Assembly: GCF_003977685.1 (NCBI RefSeq)
Contig: NZ_RYZH01000014.1
Location: 1 to 64,000 of the forward strand
Length of the DNA: 64,000 bases
From: Tautonia sociabilis
GTDB lineage: Bacteria > Planctomycetota > Planctomycetia > Isosphaerales > Isosphaeraceae
Direction: 5' to 3'
Shown here: positions 9,209 through 16,256 of the stretch, in pieces
How the letters are laid out: each line of letters opens with the position of its first letter
Position numbering within the stretch: the first letter of the stretch is position 1
Made by a program: the position numbers and the translations under genes
Notes under the pieces: generated by a model
What the model saw: the letters and a program-made list of their open reading frames with translations, nothing else
Database searches by the model: none
Told to the model about the DNA's origin: nothing

Positions 9209-9738
9209 GGCTCCACCTCGATCTCGACGAATGGCGAGTAGGTGAGGATCGACTTGATCTCAGCTTGCTCCGCGTCGGACTCGGGCATGATCACATCCTC
9301 GTCGATCGTACAGGCCCGGATCACGTAGGTACCCGGCCGCTTCGGACGATCGAGCTCGCCCTTCAGGAGATAGCGCCCGTCCCCCCGGTCCTCCTCGGGA
9401 ACGCCGCTACATGTATCGTAGTTGATGCCATTCTGCTGAAGCTCGATGATCATGCCATCGGGCATCTTGCCGCCATCGGGGATGGTCAACTCGACCCGGC
9501 AAGCAATCAGCGTGTCCTCCGGCTTGATCTTCTGGCCTTTGGCCGGTTCGAGGACCCGGACGACGGGTCTCGGGAGCGGGGCCGCCGGGGGATCGTCCGG
9601 CTGGATGACTCTGGGCTCTCCGAACCGAAACGGCCCCCGATCCTCTTCCCCACGCCCCCCAAAGATCCTCCAGAGCACCAACCCCGAACCCGCGAAGACG
9701 AGACCGCCCAGGACGAACAGAACGATGCGATTCCTCAT
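9205..9738 (-). CDS. Membrane-anchored protein of unknown function, coupled to DUF1559 gene
   Basis: A 177-residue protein starting MRNRIVLFVLGGLVFAGSGL, a signal anchor or transmembrane helix, followed by a proline-rich linker and an extracytoplasmic domain with beta-strand character ending EIEVEP. The chosen ATG at 9738 gives a clean signal-anchor start; the frame opens upstream to 9822 but that part runs into the attC site. It lies directly downstream (minus strand) of the last attC site of the cassette array, so it may be the first chromosomal gene after the array. It overlaps the following DUF1559 gene by four bases, suggesting joint function in a pseudopilus or surface structure. The family is not recognised. 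Confidence 0.7.
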   Translation of the reverse strand: MRNRIVLFVLGGLVFAGSGLVLWRIFGGRGEEDRGPFRFGEPRVIQPDDPPAAPLPRPVVRVLEPAKGQKIKPEDTLIACRVELTIPDGGKMPDGMIIELQQNGINYDTCSGVPEEDRGDGRYLLKGELDRPKRPGTYVIRACTIDEDVIMPESDAEQAEIKSILTYSPFVEIEVEP

Positions 9739-9766
9739 GTCAGTTCCCTGGATCGAAGCCCCCGCC

Positions 9767-9866
9767 GCCGAACGACCAAGCTCAGCGGACCGGCCCGCCG
9801 AGATGAAGCTGTGACTGACCAAGAAACGCCGCGGCGGGCCGGGTCCGCTGCAGCGCGAGGTTAGGC
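9767..9866 (-). repeat. attC site 5 of the cassette array
   Basis: A 100-bp site, read on the minus strand as R'' GCCTAAC, L'' GCGCTGCAGCGGAC, a variable centre, L' GTCCGCTGAGC and R' GTTCGGC. The R' end departs from the GTTRRRY consensus at position 4 (C). The R'' end begins two bases after the stop codon of the 97-residue cassette gene. Its central part differs from that of sites 1 and 3. Confidence 0.78.
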
Positions 9867-9868
9867 GG

Positions 9869-10162
9869 TCAACGCCACTTGGCCGTGTTCGCCTCGAAGT
9901 CGATCAAGGGTGGCGAGACCTCACGCTCTCGCCCATCTGCTGACTGGAGGCGCCACCCTTCGAGCAGGGTCACGTCGAAGGGCGGGTCCTCCAACTCATC
10001 GGCCTCGGCCATGCGAGCAAGCCATTCCAGCGCTTCGCGTAGTTCGGACGTTGCGGAGAACGCCGTTAGCCTGCCGGCCGCCCAGGGGAAGTCCTCGCAG
10101 CTCACGTCCTCGACGAAGGCCACGCGCCGCTCGTTCCAGTAGAGTTCAGCAGCCCCGCTCAT
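9869..10162 (-). CDS. Cassette-borne 97-residue protein, copy B
   Basis: Encodes a 97-residue soluble, acidic protein (starts MSGAAELYWNERRVAFVEDV, contains LREALEWLARMAEADELEDP, ends FEANTAKWR). It is nucleotide-identical over its length to the copy at 13615-13908. The ATG has GGAGGG just upstream, inside the conserved cassette 5' end, and the stop is two bases before the attC site. The family is not recognised. The size and acidity would fit an antitoxin or immunity-type cassette protein, but no partner is encoded and this is only speculation. Confidence 0.75.
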   Translation of the reverse strand: MSGAAELYWNERRVAFVEDVSCEDFPWAAGRLTAFSATSELREALEWLARMAEADELEDPPFDVTLLEGWRLQSADGREREVSPPLIDFEANTAKWR

Positions 10163-10180
10163 TCGCCCTCCGCCGGAGCC

Positions 10181-10280
10181 GCCTAACGCCCAAGCTCAGC
10201 GGACCGGACCGCCGAGAGTGAGCTACGCACGTGAGTGAACCGCCGCGGCGGGCCGGGTCCGCTGCAGCGCGAGGTTAGGC
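10181..10280 (-). repeat. attC site 4 of the cassette array
   Basis: A 100-bp site with perfect GCCTAAC and GTTAGGC ends. The inner arms pair as GCT-CAGCGGACC against GCTGCAGCGGACC, leaving a single extrahelical G, typical of attC. It closes the two-gene cassette carrying the PEP-CTERM gene, although about 130 bases, including a separate hairpin, lie between that gene pair and the site. Confidence 0.8.
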
Positions 10281-10298
10281 GGCGACCCCTCCGTTCGG

Positions 10299-10355
10299 GT
10301 GCCACTGGCTCTGCCAGTGCTCCCCATTCATCGGCACTGGCAGAGCCGGTAGCAC
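10299..10355. repeat. 22-bp inverted repeat (long hairpin)
   Basis: The arms 10299-10320 and 10334-10355 are complementary at 20 of 22 positions around a 13-base loop; each arm contains GGCTCTGCCAGTGC or its complement. It lies within the cassette, 3' of the minus-strand gene ending at 10413. There is no T tract, so it is not a classical intrinsic terminator. It could be a mobile intergenic palindromic repeat. Confidence 0.6.
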
Positions 10356-10412
10356 CCCGATCAGGACCTCTCGACAGTGCCACCCCGCCGCCACGCCCCA
10401 TACGGCCTTGCG

Positions 10413-10976
10413 TCACTCGACGACCTCGAAAGAAACGGTATCCGAGGCCAGGTGGTGAATCTGAGGCGATGCCGAGGAGTCGTTGTAGATCGCCTTCGCC
10501 CGGTAGTGACCGGGATCCAGGCGATAGACCTTGTTCAGATCGCTCAGGATCTCGAACGAGGTCTCCCCTCGCTTGACGACGATCTTGATGCTTCGATCAC
10601 GCCTGCCCGTCTCGAATATCCGACGGAAAATCCGGCCCCATTCCGTCAGCGGCGGCTCGATGCCCTGCTCGTCGACCACCTCGACCCAATGGTTCGGCCA
10701 GAAGCCGCACTTGTAGATCTCCGTTGGGGGGCCATCGGCATTGCGGAACACGACGACAACAGGGATTGGCCCGACGGTGCGGAACGTCGGTCCCGTGAGG
10801 GCTGCGGTGAGCCTGTAGTGCGTCATCGCGCGGTCCACCTGGCGATTGTGATCCGGGGACGGGCGAAGGTCGCTCCGGTCCCGTCCCGAAGCCGTGCGGT
10901 GCACCGCCGCCAGTGCGGCCAATGCGATCACCACGAGCGCGACGGGCGCGATCAGCAGGAAAGGGCGATGCCTCAT
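10413..10976 (-). CDS. Membrane-anchored protein of unknown function in integron cassette
   Basis: A 187-residue protein with an N-terminal signal anchor (MRHRPFLLIAPVALVVIALA) and an extracytoplasmic domain rich in beta-strand-like segments (GPIPVVVVFRNADGPPTEIY, later WVEVVDEQG and VKRGETSFEIL). This is suggestive of an immunoglobulin-like fold. Its ATG overlaps the TGA of the PEP-CTERM gene (CGATGA), so it is translationally coupled to it. Both genes share one cassette between attC sites 3 and 4. The longer open frame starting at 11150 overlaps the upstream gene and is rejected. Function unknown. Confidence 0.7.
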   Translation of the reverse strand: MRHRPFLLIAPVALVVIALAALAAVHRTASGRDRSDLRPSPDHNRQVDRAMTHYRLTAALTGPTFRTVGPIPVVVVFRNADGPPTEIYKCGFWPNHWVEVVDEQGIEPPLTEWGRIFRRIFETGRRDRSIKIVVKRGETSFEILSDLNKVYRLDPGHYRAKAIYNDSSASPQIHHLASDTVSFEVVE

Positions 10977-11845
10977 CGGTTGCGCCTCCGAAAGAGCACG
11001 AAAGCGGCGACGGCCGGGCCGCCGAGGGACACTAGGGCCAGGCTGGCCGGCTCCGGCACCGCAGCGAGTCCGGCGGGTCGCCGGTCGAAGCGGACCGCGT
11101 CGGCGGCAGATCTGGGAGGATCGTGCGATACCAAGTGATAGAATCCCCACCTGATGCCGTCGTGAATGGTGACCGATCCAACCCCATTGTTCAACGTACC
11201 GTCCCAGGAGGCGAGCATCAAATCGGCCGTCCAGTACAGCCGAGTAAAATGAGGGAAGGGTGGCGGGTTGGGGTAGGGCACCGCAGGCACGTCGATGAAC
11301 TTATAGGTGCTTGAGGTCTTGTGAGTTGAGTCGTGGTAGTCAGGATCGTCCCCGTTGATATCCCAGTAGAACGGCATGACAGGAGTTTCATTCGTGTCGT
11401 TGAGGATCGGATCGATGACGGGGTTCATCCCCGGAACGATGGGATCACCCGTGTCGACCATCTGGATCCAGTAAAGATCTGCGAGCGCCGGATCGCCGGT
11501 GCCTCTCGTATAGGTCGCCCTGAACTCCGCGCCGCCGTAACCGTCGTTGGCATATGCCTTGTATGCATCGATGTTGAGGGTGCCCGACAGGCCACCGGCG
11601 TAGCTGAAGGTCCAGTCGGGGAATTGGTCGGACAGGGTGTTCCGGAATTTGGTCGAGGCACTGGGAATGTAGGTGACGGATTGGGGATGGAGCTCGACAT
11701 TCCCGTTCAAGCTCGGATGGGATGCTTGTTGTTTGTAATTTTGCGGCGCGGGGCCCGTGATCGTGATACTCCCACCGAGAACCGGCGACGTGGCCAACAC
11801 GGACGCCGTGATGATCACCGCGAGACGTGAATTTATGTGCATCAT
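10973..11845 (-). CDS. PEP-CTERM sorting domain protein in integron cassette
   Basis: A 290-residue exported protein with a signal peptide (about residues 1-24, MMHINSRLAVIITASVLATS...LGG). Its C-terminus is VPEPASLALVSLGG followed by a hydrophobic stretch and FRRR. This is the PEP-CTERM tripartite signal recognised by exosortase/archaeosortase-type sorting systems. The middle contains a glycine/tyrosine/aspartate-rich domain with no recognised family. AGGAGG lies seven bases before the first of two ATGs. It is followed by an overlapping membrane-protein gene. A PEP-CTERM gene inside an integron cassette is unusual. Confidence 0.8.
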   Translation of the reverse strand: MMHINSRLAVIITASVLATSPVLGGSITITGPAPQNYKQQASHPSLNGNVELHPQSVTYIPSASTKFRNTLSDQFPDWTFSYAGGLSGTLNIDAYKAYANDGYGGAEFRATYTRGTGDPALADLYWIQMVDTGDPIVPGMNPVIDPILNDTNETPVMPFYWDINGDDPDYHDSTHKTSSTYKFIDVPAVPYPNPPPFPHFTRLYWTADLMLASWDGTLNNGVGSVTIHDGIRWGFYHLVSHDPPRSAADAVRFDRRPAGLAAVPEPASLALVSLGGPAVAAFVLFRRRNR

Positions 11846-11918
11846 GATTGCCTCCTTTCGAAGTGATTCGGCTCGGTCGCACGTTAGACGGCCCGCCGGA
11901 CCGCCGGGGGCAGTCGCC

Positions 11919-12019
11919 GCCGAACGACCAAGCTCAGCGGACCCGGCCCGCCTGAGCCACCGTTGATGTCACCACCAAGCGTCGCGGCGGGCCGGGTCCG
12001 CTGCAGCGCGAGGTTAGGC
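11919..12019 (-). repeat. attC site 3 of the cassette array
   Basis: A 101-bp site with R'' GCCTAAC, L'' GCGCTGCAGCGGAC, L' GTCCGCTGAGC and R' GTTCGGC. Its variable centre is almost identical to that of attC site 1, unlike those of sites 2, 4 and 5, indicating that these two cassettes are recent copies of each other. Confidence 0.78.
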
Positions 12020-12021
12020 GG

Positions 12022-12276
12022 TCAACGCCACATGGCCGTGTTCGCCTCGAAGTCGATCAAGGGTGGCGAGACCTCACGCTCTCGCCCATCTGCTGACCGG
12101 AGGCGCCACCCTTCGAGCAGGGTCACGTCGAAGGGCGGGTCCTCCAACTCATCGGCCTCGGCCATGCGAGCAAGCCATTCCAGCGCTTCGCGTAGTTCGG
12201 ACGTTGCGGAGAACGCCGTTAGCCTGCCGGCCGCCCAGGGGAAGTCCTCGCAGCTCACGTCCTCGACGAAGGCCAC
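12022..12276 (-). CDS. Cassette-borne 97-residue protein, copy C, start codon mutated
   Basis: Near-identical to the 97-codon genes at 9869 and 13615, with only a few substitutions (Gln to Arg and Lys to Met near the C-terminus). The position of the normal ATG (12313-12315) is ATC here, so the full frame lacks its start. The coordinates given use the first in-frame GTG, which would make an 84-residue protein without the MSGAAELYWNERR segment and without its own ribosome binding site. It may be translated weakly from ATC or GTG, or may be a decaying copy. Confidence 0.55.
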   Translation of the reverse strand: MAFVEDVSCEDFPWAAGRLTAFSATSELREALEWLARMAEADELEDPPFDVTLLEGWRLRSADGREREVSPPLIDFEANTAMWR

Positions 12277-12333
12277 GCGCCGCTCGTTCCAGTAGAGTTC
12301 AGCAGCCCCGCTGATTCGCCCTCCGCCGGAGCC

Positions 12334-12434
12334 GCCGAACGACCAAGCTCAGCGGACCGGAACGCCGAGAGAAACCGCCCGAATGACCAAGAGGCGCCGC
12401 GGCGGGCCGGGTCCGCTGCAGCGCCAGGTTAGGC
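12334..12434 (-). repeat. attC site 2 of the cassette array
   Basis: A 101-bp site: R'' GCCTAAC, L'' GCGCTGCAGCGGAC-like, central region distinct from the other sites, L' GTCCGCTGAGC-like, R' GTTCGGC. On the plus strand the inner 3' arm reads GCAGCGCCAG where the other sites have GCAGCGCGAG. It closes the cassette holding the two genes 12534-13423. Confidence 0.75.
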
Positions 12435-12533
12435 GGCTCAGCCGCCACCGGTGGGACCGGGGCACGAAAACTTTGCTCCGGCCACCTGCCCGCCTCGCTG
12501 CGAGGGTGGGCCCAGATCGGATACGTTTGTCGA

Positions 12534-12920
12534 TCACGGACTTGGGGGACAGCCTTCGCAACCTTCGTCGCCGTCGGGTTGTTCCGGCGGAGGCGGGAAC
12601 CCGAAGTTTGGCACCTCCGACCAATCCAAGTCCCCGGCAACGATCGAATTCGACACGAGCGTCCCGGCCATCGACAGGGCCAGATACAACACCTGGATCC
12701 CGTCAACACCGTAAACCGTGTAGAAATTGTTATCGCCAAGGCCCCTGGTTCGGACGCGGCACGCCCAGTCGCCCGGCTCACCGGGCACGTCGGGCGGAAG
12801 CTGATAAGGCATCCCGATCTCAACGAAAGCCGGGATCTCTGCGCCATCGGCCCGCAGCCAGACCATCGGCCGAGTGGCGATGATCGGGCCCATCGGATCC
12901 TGAACATTTTGCATGACCAA
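12534..12920 (-). CDS. Cassette-borne soluble protein, possibly DUF6968-like
   Basis: A 128-residue protein. Its core reads IIATRPMVWL, then GEPGDWACRVRTRGLGDNNF, then VYGVDGIQVLYLALSMAGTL, ending in a Pro/Cys-rich tail. The pattern of a short beta-rich N-terminus, a GDWxCxxRxxGLGD segment and a YGVDxxQxLxLAL helix resembles small proteins of the DUF6968 type from memory, but this is unconfirmed. It lies 32 bases downstream of the Cys-rich Tat gene in the same cassette, about 100 bases before attC site 2. Function unknown. Confidence 0.65.
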   Translation of the reverse strand: MVMQNVQDPMGPIIATRPMVWLRADGAEIPAFVEIGMPYQLPPDVPGEPGDWACRVRTRGLGDNNFYTVYGVDGIQVLYLALSMAGTLVSNSIVAGDLDWSEVPNFGFPPPPEQPDGDEGCEGCPPSP

Positions 12921-12952
12921 CTGCTCCTTCTAGATGGAGGGTCTTCGGAGAG

Positions 12953-13423
12953 TCACAGAGCGAGGACCGGTGCCAAGGCTAGTCCACTCCCTCCGCTCAC
13001 GACGATAAAGGTGACCCCACCGATGACGACGATCGTACCGACGACGACTCCGGGATGATCCGCGATCCAATCTGCTGCATCATCCAGGACGCGACCGACC
13101 CGTGCTGCTTCGCAAGCAGCGTAACACGCCGCGAGCTGCTCCGCGCATGCCGCGTAGCAGATGGCACGTCTCGCCCGGCTTCGGAATCGCTTGCATCCCT
13201 GACAACACAGTTCGTAGGCAGCGTAGCAGGCTTCCCTGCAGGCTTCGATATCTCCTCCAGCCATGGCATAGGTCATGGGCCCATCCCTTGGAGTCGGCTG
13301 GCTCGACGCCCTGATGACCTTCAACAGAGGGGCGACTGCAATGATGCCTCCTGCGACGATGCCGCCCAGGAAAGTGCGTCTTGAACCGCAGAGCGTCCGT
13401 TTCCGTTTCTGGTTTTGGTCCAT
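12953..13423 (-). CDS. Cys-rich protein with Tat-like signal, integron cassette
   Basis: A 156-residue protein. The N-terminus has a twin-arginine motif (SRRTFLGG, residues 14-21) followed by a hydrophobic stretch, consistent with Tat export of a folded or metal-loaded protein. The centre holds ten cysteines, among them three Cys-x3-Cys pairs (62/66, 89/93, 100/104) and Cys73-Cys74-x2-Cys77, set in alanine-rich helices. A second hydrophobic segment (about 126-145) near the C-terminus may anchor it. The ATG at 13423 was chosen because it places the Tat motif near the start; the frame is open to 13525, into the attC site. Metal binding or disulphide cross-linking is a guess. Confidence 0.7.
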   Translation of the reverse strand: MDQNQKRKRTLCGSRRTFLGGIVAGGIIAVAPLLKVIRASSQPTPRDGPMTYAMAGGDIEACREACYAAYELCCQGCKRFRSRARRAICYAACAEQLAACYAACEAARVGRVLDDAADWIADHPGVVVGTIVVIGGVTFIVVSGGSGLALAPVLAL

Positions 13424-13512
13424 CGCTGGTGTTCTCCGTGCGTTGACGGCCGATTGGTCATGAAGTTGGGTTGAACAGATTGGTGGTCGACGCACGACCG
13501 GTGACCGAGGCT

Positions 13513-13612
13513 GCCTAACGACCAAGCTCAGCGGACCGGCCCGCCTGAGCCACCGTTGATGTCACCACCAAGCGTCGCGGCGGGCCGGGTCCGCTGCAGC
13601 GCGAGGTTAGGC
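13513..13612 (-). repeat. attC site 1 of the cassette array
   Basis: A 100-bp site with canonical ends GCCTAAC and GTTAGGC, inner arms GCGCTGCAGCGGAC and GTCCGCTGAGC, and a centre nearly identical to attC site 3. Its R'' end starts two bases after the stop codon of the cassette gene at 13615. Confidence 0.8.
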
Positions 13613-13614
13613 GG

Positions 13615-13908
13615 TCAACGCCACTTGGCCGTGTTCGCCTCGAAGTCGATCAAGGGTGGCGAGACCTCACGCTCTCGCCCATCTGCTGACTGGAGGCGCC
13701 ACCCTTCGAGCAGGGTCACGTCGAAGGGCGGGTCCTCCAACTCATCGGCCTCGGCCATGCGAGCAAGCCATTCCAGCGCTTCGCGTAGTTCGGACGTTGC
13801 GGAGAACGCCGTTAGCCTGCCGGCCGCCCAGGGGAAGTCCTCGCAGCTCACGTCCTCGACGAAGGCCACGCGCCGCTCGTTCCAGTAGAGTTCAGCAGCC
13901 CCGCTCAT
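13615..13908 (-). CDS. Cassette-borne 97-residue protein, copy A
   Basis: Same 97-residue acidic protein as copy B (identical) and copy C (few changes). The ATG at 13908 is preceded by GGAGGG within the sequence GGCTCCGGCGGAGGGCGA, which all three copies share directly after the R' core, so whole cassettes rather than genes alone were duplicated. A frame extension to 13968 would cross the recombination point and is not preferred. It is the first gene of the array in the direction of transcription. Function unknown. Confidence 0.75.
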   Translation of the reverse strand: MSGAAELYWNERRVAFVEDVSCEDFPWAAGRLTAFSATSELREALEWLARMAEADELEDPPFDVTLLEGWRLQSADGREREVSPPLIDFEANTAKWR

Positions 13909-13926
13909 TCGCCCTCCGCCGGAGCC

Positions 13927-13933
13927 GCCTAAC
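13927..13933 (-). other. Array-start recombination core, candidate attI or truncated attC
   Basis: GTTAGGC on the minus strand directly precedes the first cassette, matching GTTRRRY. Upstream of it there is no GTCCGCTGAGC arm, so it is not a complete attC. It may be the attI junction or a decayed attC. Confidence 0.5.
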
Positions 13934-14340
13934 CTTGTTTCGATGGACGAAATGGCGTGTTCTTCCACGTCACCTCTCCCCCGTTAGCGCCACAGGCGTC
14001 GGTGGGGTGGCTAAGGTCGACACGACCCCCGCCGCCCCGCCGCCCGCCCTCCAGGCGTCAAGGAATGAGCGGCCACCTGGAAGCTAACGCTGCATGTCCA
14101 TGACTGCAATAGGTGTTTGGAGAACATCAGATGCTCCCTCGGCCCGAGGGGCTCCGGAGCGGGGCGCCGTCGGCAGATTTTGAGACTGGACCACCCCCCA
14201 TCCCCCGATGGTGTCGATGAGGGGCCCGTGCGCGCCGAGCGATCGCGGTGCGGCGCGGCGCGTCGGACGGGCCGAAGCGATCGGCACCTTCTCCGTCTCA
14301 TTCCCTGGAGTCCGTTGAGGCACATCTTGGGGGGAGCATC
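13934..14340. other. Region between cassette array and plus-strand gene; no gene seen
   Basis: About 400 bases without a convincing coding frame. In an intact integron this flank would carry attI, the cassette promoter and a divergent intI, but no recombinase motifs are seen in either strand here or in the next gene. Confidence 0.45.
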
Positions 14341-15795
14341 ATGAGCGACGGCATCTCGCGGAAGCGGATCGAGGCGAACCGGCGGAACGCGCAGCGATCG
14401 ACCGGGCCGAGGACGGACGAAGGAAAAGCACGCAGCCGGGCCAACGGCTTGAGGCACGGGATGGCGGCGGAGGTGCTGGTGCCGGAGGAGGATCGCATCG
14501 CGTATGATCAGGTCATCGAACGTTGGCGGCGAGAGGCGGGGCCGGACAACGTGGTCGAGGAGCATTTGATTCAACGGGCTGCCGTCATGTCGGTGCGGCT
14601 CGATCGGATCGAGCGGGCCAACCAGGAGGCGAGGGAGGCGGCGGCCCGAGAGGCGGTCGGGCGCTGGTATCGGCGGAAGCAGGCGGCGGCGAGAAAGATG
14701 GGGCAGCGGTTGATGCTCGATCCGGTCAATGTGATCGAGGAGCTGGAGGCGACGGCGTTTGGGTGCGAGTGGTTGATCCGGCATTGGCGGCGGCTGGATA
14801 GTCAGATTCGCCTGGGCTCGCGATGGGACGGGCGCGATCGGGCGCAGGCGATGGCGATGCTCGGGCTGCCCGGGGGGCCTCCCGACCCCGAGGCGGGGGA
14901 GGAGGCCCGCATGCTCTGGACCCTCGCCGCCTCGATCGGTCGCGGGCAACCAGGCGTTTACGGTGCCTCCGCGTTGCGTCCGGACCCGGTCGTTGACGAA
15001 TTCGCTCCCCCCGTCGATCCGGACGCGGCCCGAGCGGCGTTGCGCGCGATCATTGCGCGGCAGATCGAGCGCTTGCGGGCGCTCCGAGACGCCTCGTGGC
15101 GGGAGGTCGAGGGGCCTGAGCGGGAGGCGGTCGCCCGGCTCGCGGCGGCGGCGGACACGTCGAAGGAGGGGCAGCTGCGGCATCGGTACGAGTCGGCGGC
15201 CGATCGGGCCTGCCTGGCGGCGATTCGGCTCTTCCTGAACCTGCGGGATCGCCGCCGTCGGGAGTTGCTGGCGATCGCCAGGGAGGCGGCGGAGATCGGG
15301 GAGACGCCCCGGGCCCCCGTCGGAGGGGGATGGTGGCGGGAGGTCGATTCCGACCCCGCCCCGCCGGGGTTCGTCAGGATCGAGTCGGAGCCGACGCTCC
15401 CGGCCAGGAGTTCGATCGAACCGATCCCCGGCTGCTCCCCGGCGGCCTCGCCGGCTCCAAAGGACCTGGCCCCATCGGAGTCCCCCGCTCTGGGGACCTC
15501 CCCTGATCGCGCTGGGACCTCCGTCGCATCCCCGGAGTCCCGATCCCCGGGAGAGGGCTCCTCCTCCCGAGAGGCCGAGCCTTCGGTCGCCCCCGGCCGC
15601 CCGTCTCCCGACGAGCCGAGACGGACCGAACCCATTTCGACCGCCGGGCCGTTCCGGATGGAATCGCGTAAGGTGAATCCTATCAATCGGTTGGGAGGCG
15701 AGAGGGCGGCCCCTCGATCCGGTGACGGCCAGCGCACCGGCCCGCGCCGATCCCCGCTCCCGCCGTACCGTCTCCGCCCGGTGACTCCCGGATGA
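14341..15795 (+). CDS. Planctomycete conserved hypothetical protein (STGPRT motif)
   Basis: A 484-residue protein. The N-terminus reads SRKRIEANRRNAQRSTGPRT, then DEGKARSRANGLRHGMAAEV. From memory this is a motif seen in a large family of planctomycete and acidobacterial hypothetical proteins of unknown role. The middle is arginine/alanine-rich and helical; the last 130 residues are low-complexity (Pro/Ser/Glu). The ATG at 14341 follows GGGGGAGC and begins the conserved motif; an upstream in-frame Met at 14248 adds an unconserved extension. No catalytic motif is visible. It stands alone between the cassette array and asd. Confidence 0.75.
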   Translation: MSDGISRKRIEANRRNAQRSTGPRTDEGKARSRANGLRHGMAAEVLVPEEDRIAYDQVIERWRREAGPDNVVEEHLIQRAAVMSVRLDRIERANQEAREAAAREAVGRWYRRKQAAARKMGQRLMLDPVNVIEELEATAFGCEWLIRHWRRLDSQIRLGSRWDGRDRAQAMAMLGLPGGPPDPEAGEEARMLWTLAASIGRGQPGVYGASALRPDPVVDEFAPPVDPDAARAALRAIIARQIERLRALRDASWREVEGPEREAVARLAAAADTSKEGQLRHRYESAADRACLAAIRLFLNLRDRRRRELLAIAREAAEIGETPRAPVGGGWWREVDSDPAPPGFVRIESEPTLPARSSIEPIPGCSPAASPAPKDLAPSESPALGTSPDRAGTSVASPESRSPGEGSSSREAEPSVAPGRPSPDEPRRTEPISTAGPFRMESRKVNPINRLGGERAAPRSGDGQRTGPRRSPLPPYRLRPVTPG

Positions 15796-16256
15796 CCCTG
15801 GACTCCGGGCTCCCGACCCGGATCGGACGCTCCTCCGCCTCCTCCTTCCGATGACGAACCTCCCCGGCCGGGCCTGTGTCCGATCCGGTCCCGAGGACGG
15901 TCTGTCGAGCGATCCGGGGCGGGGCGCCTCGGGCGATGGGGGGACGGGAGTCGGGGAGGCTCCGGCTCGGAAGGGCGCCGAGGCCGGGGGTCGGAGTCCC
16001 GGTTCCGGCCTCCCCGCCCCGGCTTGCCCGTCCGAGAGCGGGCCGATCGGAGCCAGGGCGGGCGATCCGTCCGTGGCACCCCGATTCTCGACGCGATCGA
16101 CCCTGCGGTTGGGCGATTGGCCCTCGATCCGGCCCGCCTCGGGTTCCCCCGGCGTGGAGTCGCATCGCCCGATCCGGTAAACTGTTCCATCCCGCCGCGC
16201 CGACGGTCGCCCGGCGCGCCGTATCCGCCAGTCGCCGATTCGAGGAGTGCCAGGTC
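15796..16256. other. Intergenic region upstream of asd
   Basis: About 460 bases with no convincing gene. The only regulatory candidate is a TAAACT hexamer at 16178-16183, 74 bases before the asd start. Confidence 0.4.
16178..16183 (+). promoter_or_regulatory. Candidate -10 element for asd
   Basis: TAAACT in a GC-rich context, 74 bases upstream of the asd start. It matches the recurring TANAAT/TAAACT pattern before several genes here; no TTGACA-like -35 is visible at 17 bases. Confidence 0.3.

Larger units (their letters stand above)
9767..13933 (-). mobile_element. Integron cassette array without visible integrase (CALIN-like)
   Basis: Five ~100-bp imperfect inverted repeats at 9767, 10181, 11919, 12334 and 13513 each have GCCTAAC at the 5' end (minus-strand reading) and GTTAGGC or GTTCGGC at the 3' end. 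The inner arms are GCGCTGCAGCGGAC and GTCCGCTGAGC, with one unpaired G. This is the architecture of integron attC sites. Each lies just after the 3' end of a minus-strand gene or gene pair, the arrangement expected for cassettes. The array starts at a lone GTTAGGC (13933 to 13927). No tyrosine recombinase IntI is encoded in the window, so it is a cluster of attC sites lacking an integrase, or one whose integrase lies elsewhere. Confidence 0.8.

Noticed and set aside
11883..11889. GTCTAAC (minus strand) as another attC end
   Set aside because: It fits the short core consensus but has no paired arm or partner core at a suitable distance.
9767..13933. Ordinary dispersed intergenic repeat family (REP-like)
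   Set aside because: The repeats show the attC core sequences, a one-base bulge, the same polarity as the genes, and tight placement at gene 3' ends, which favours integron sites; still testable.
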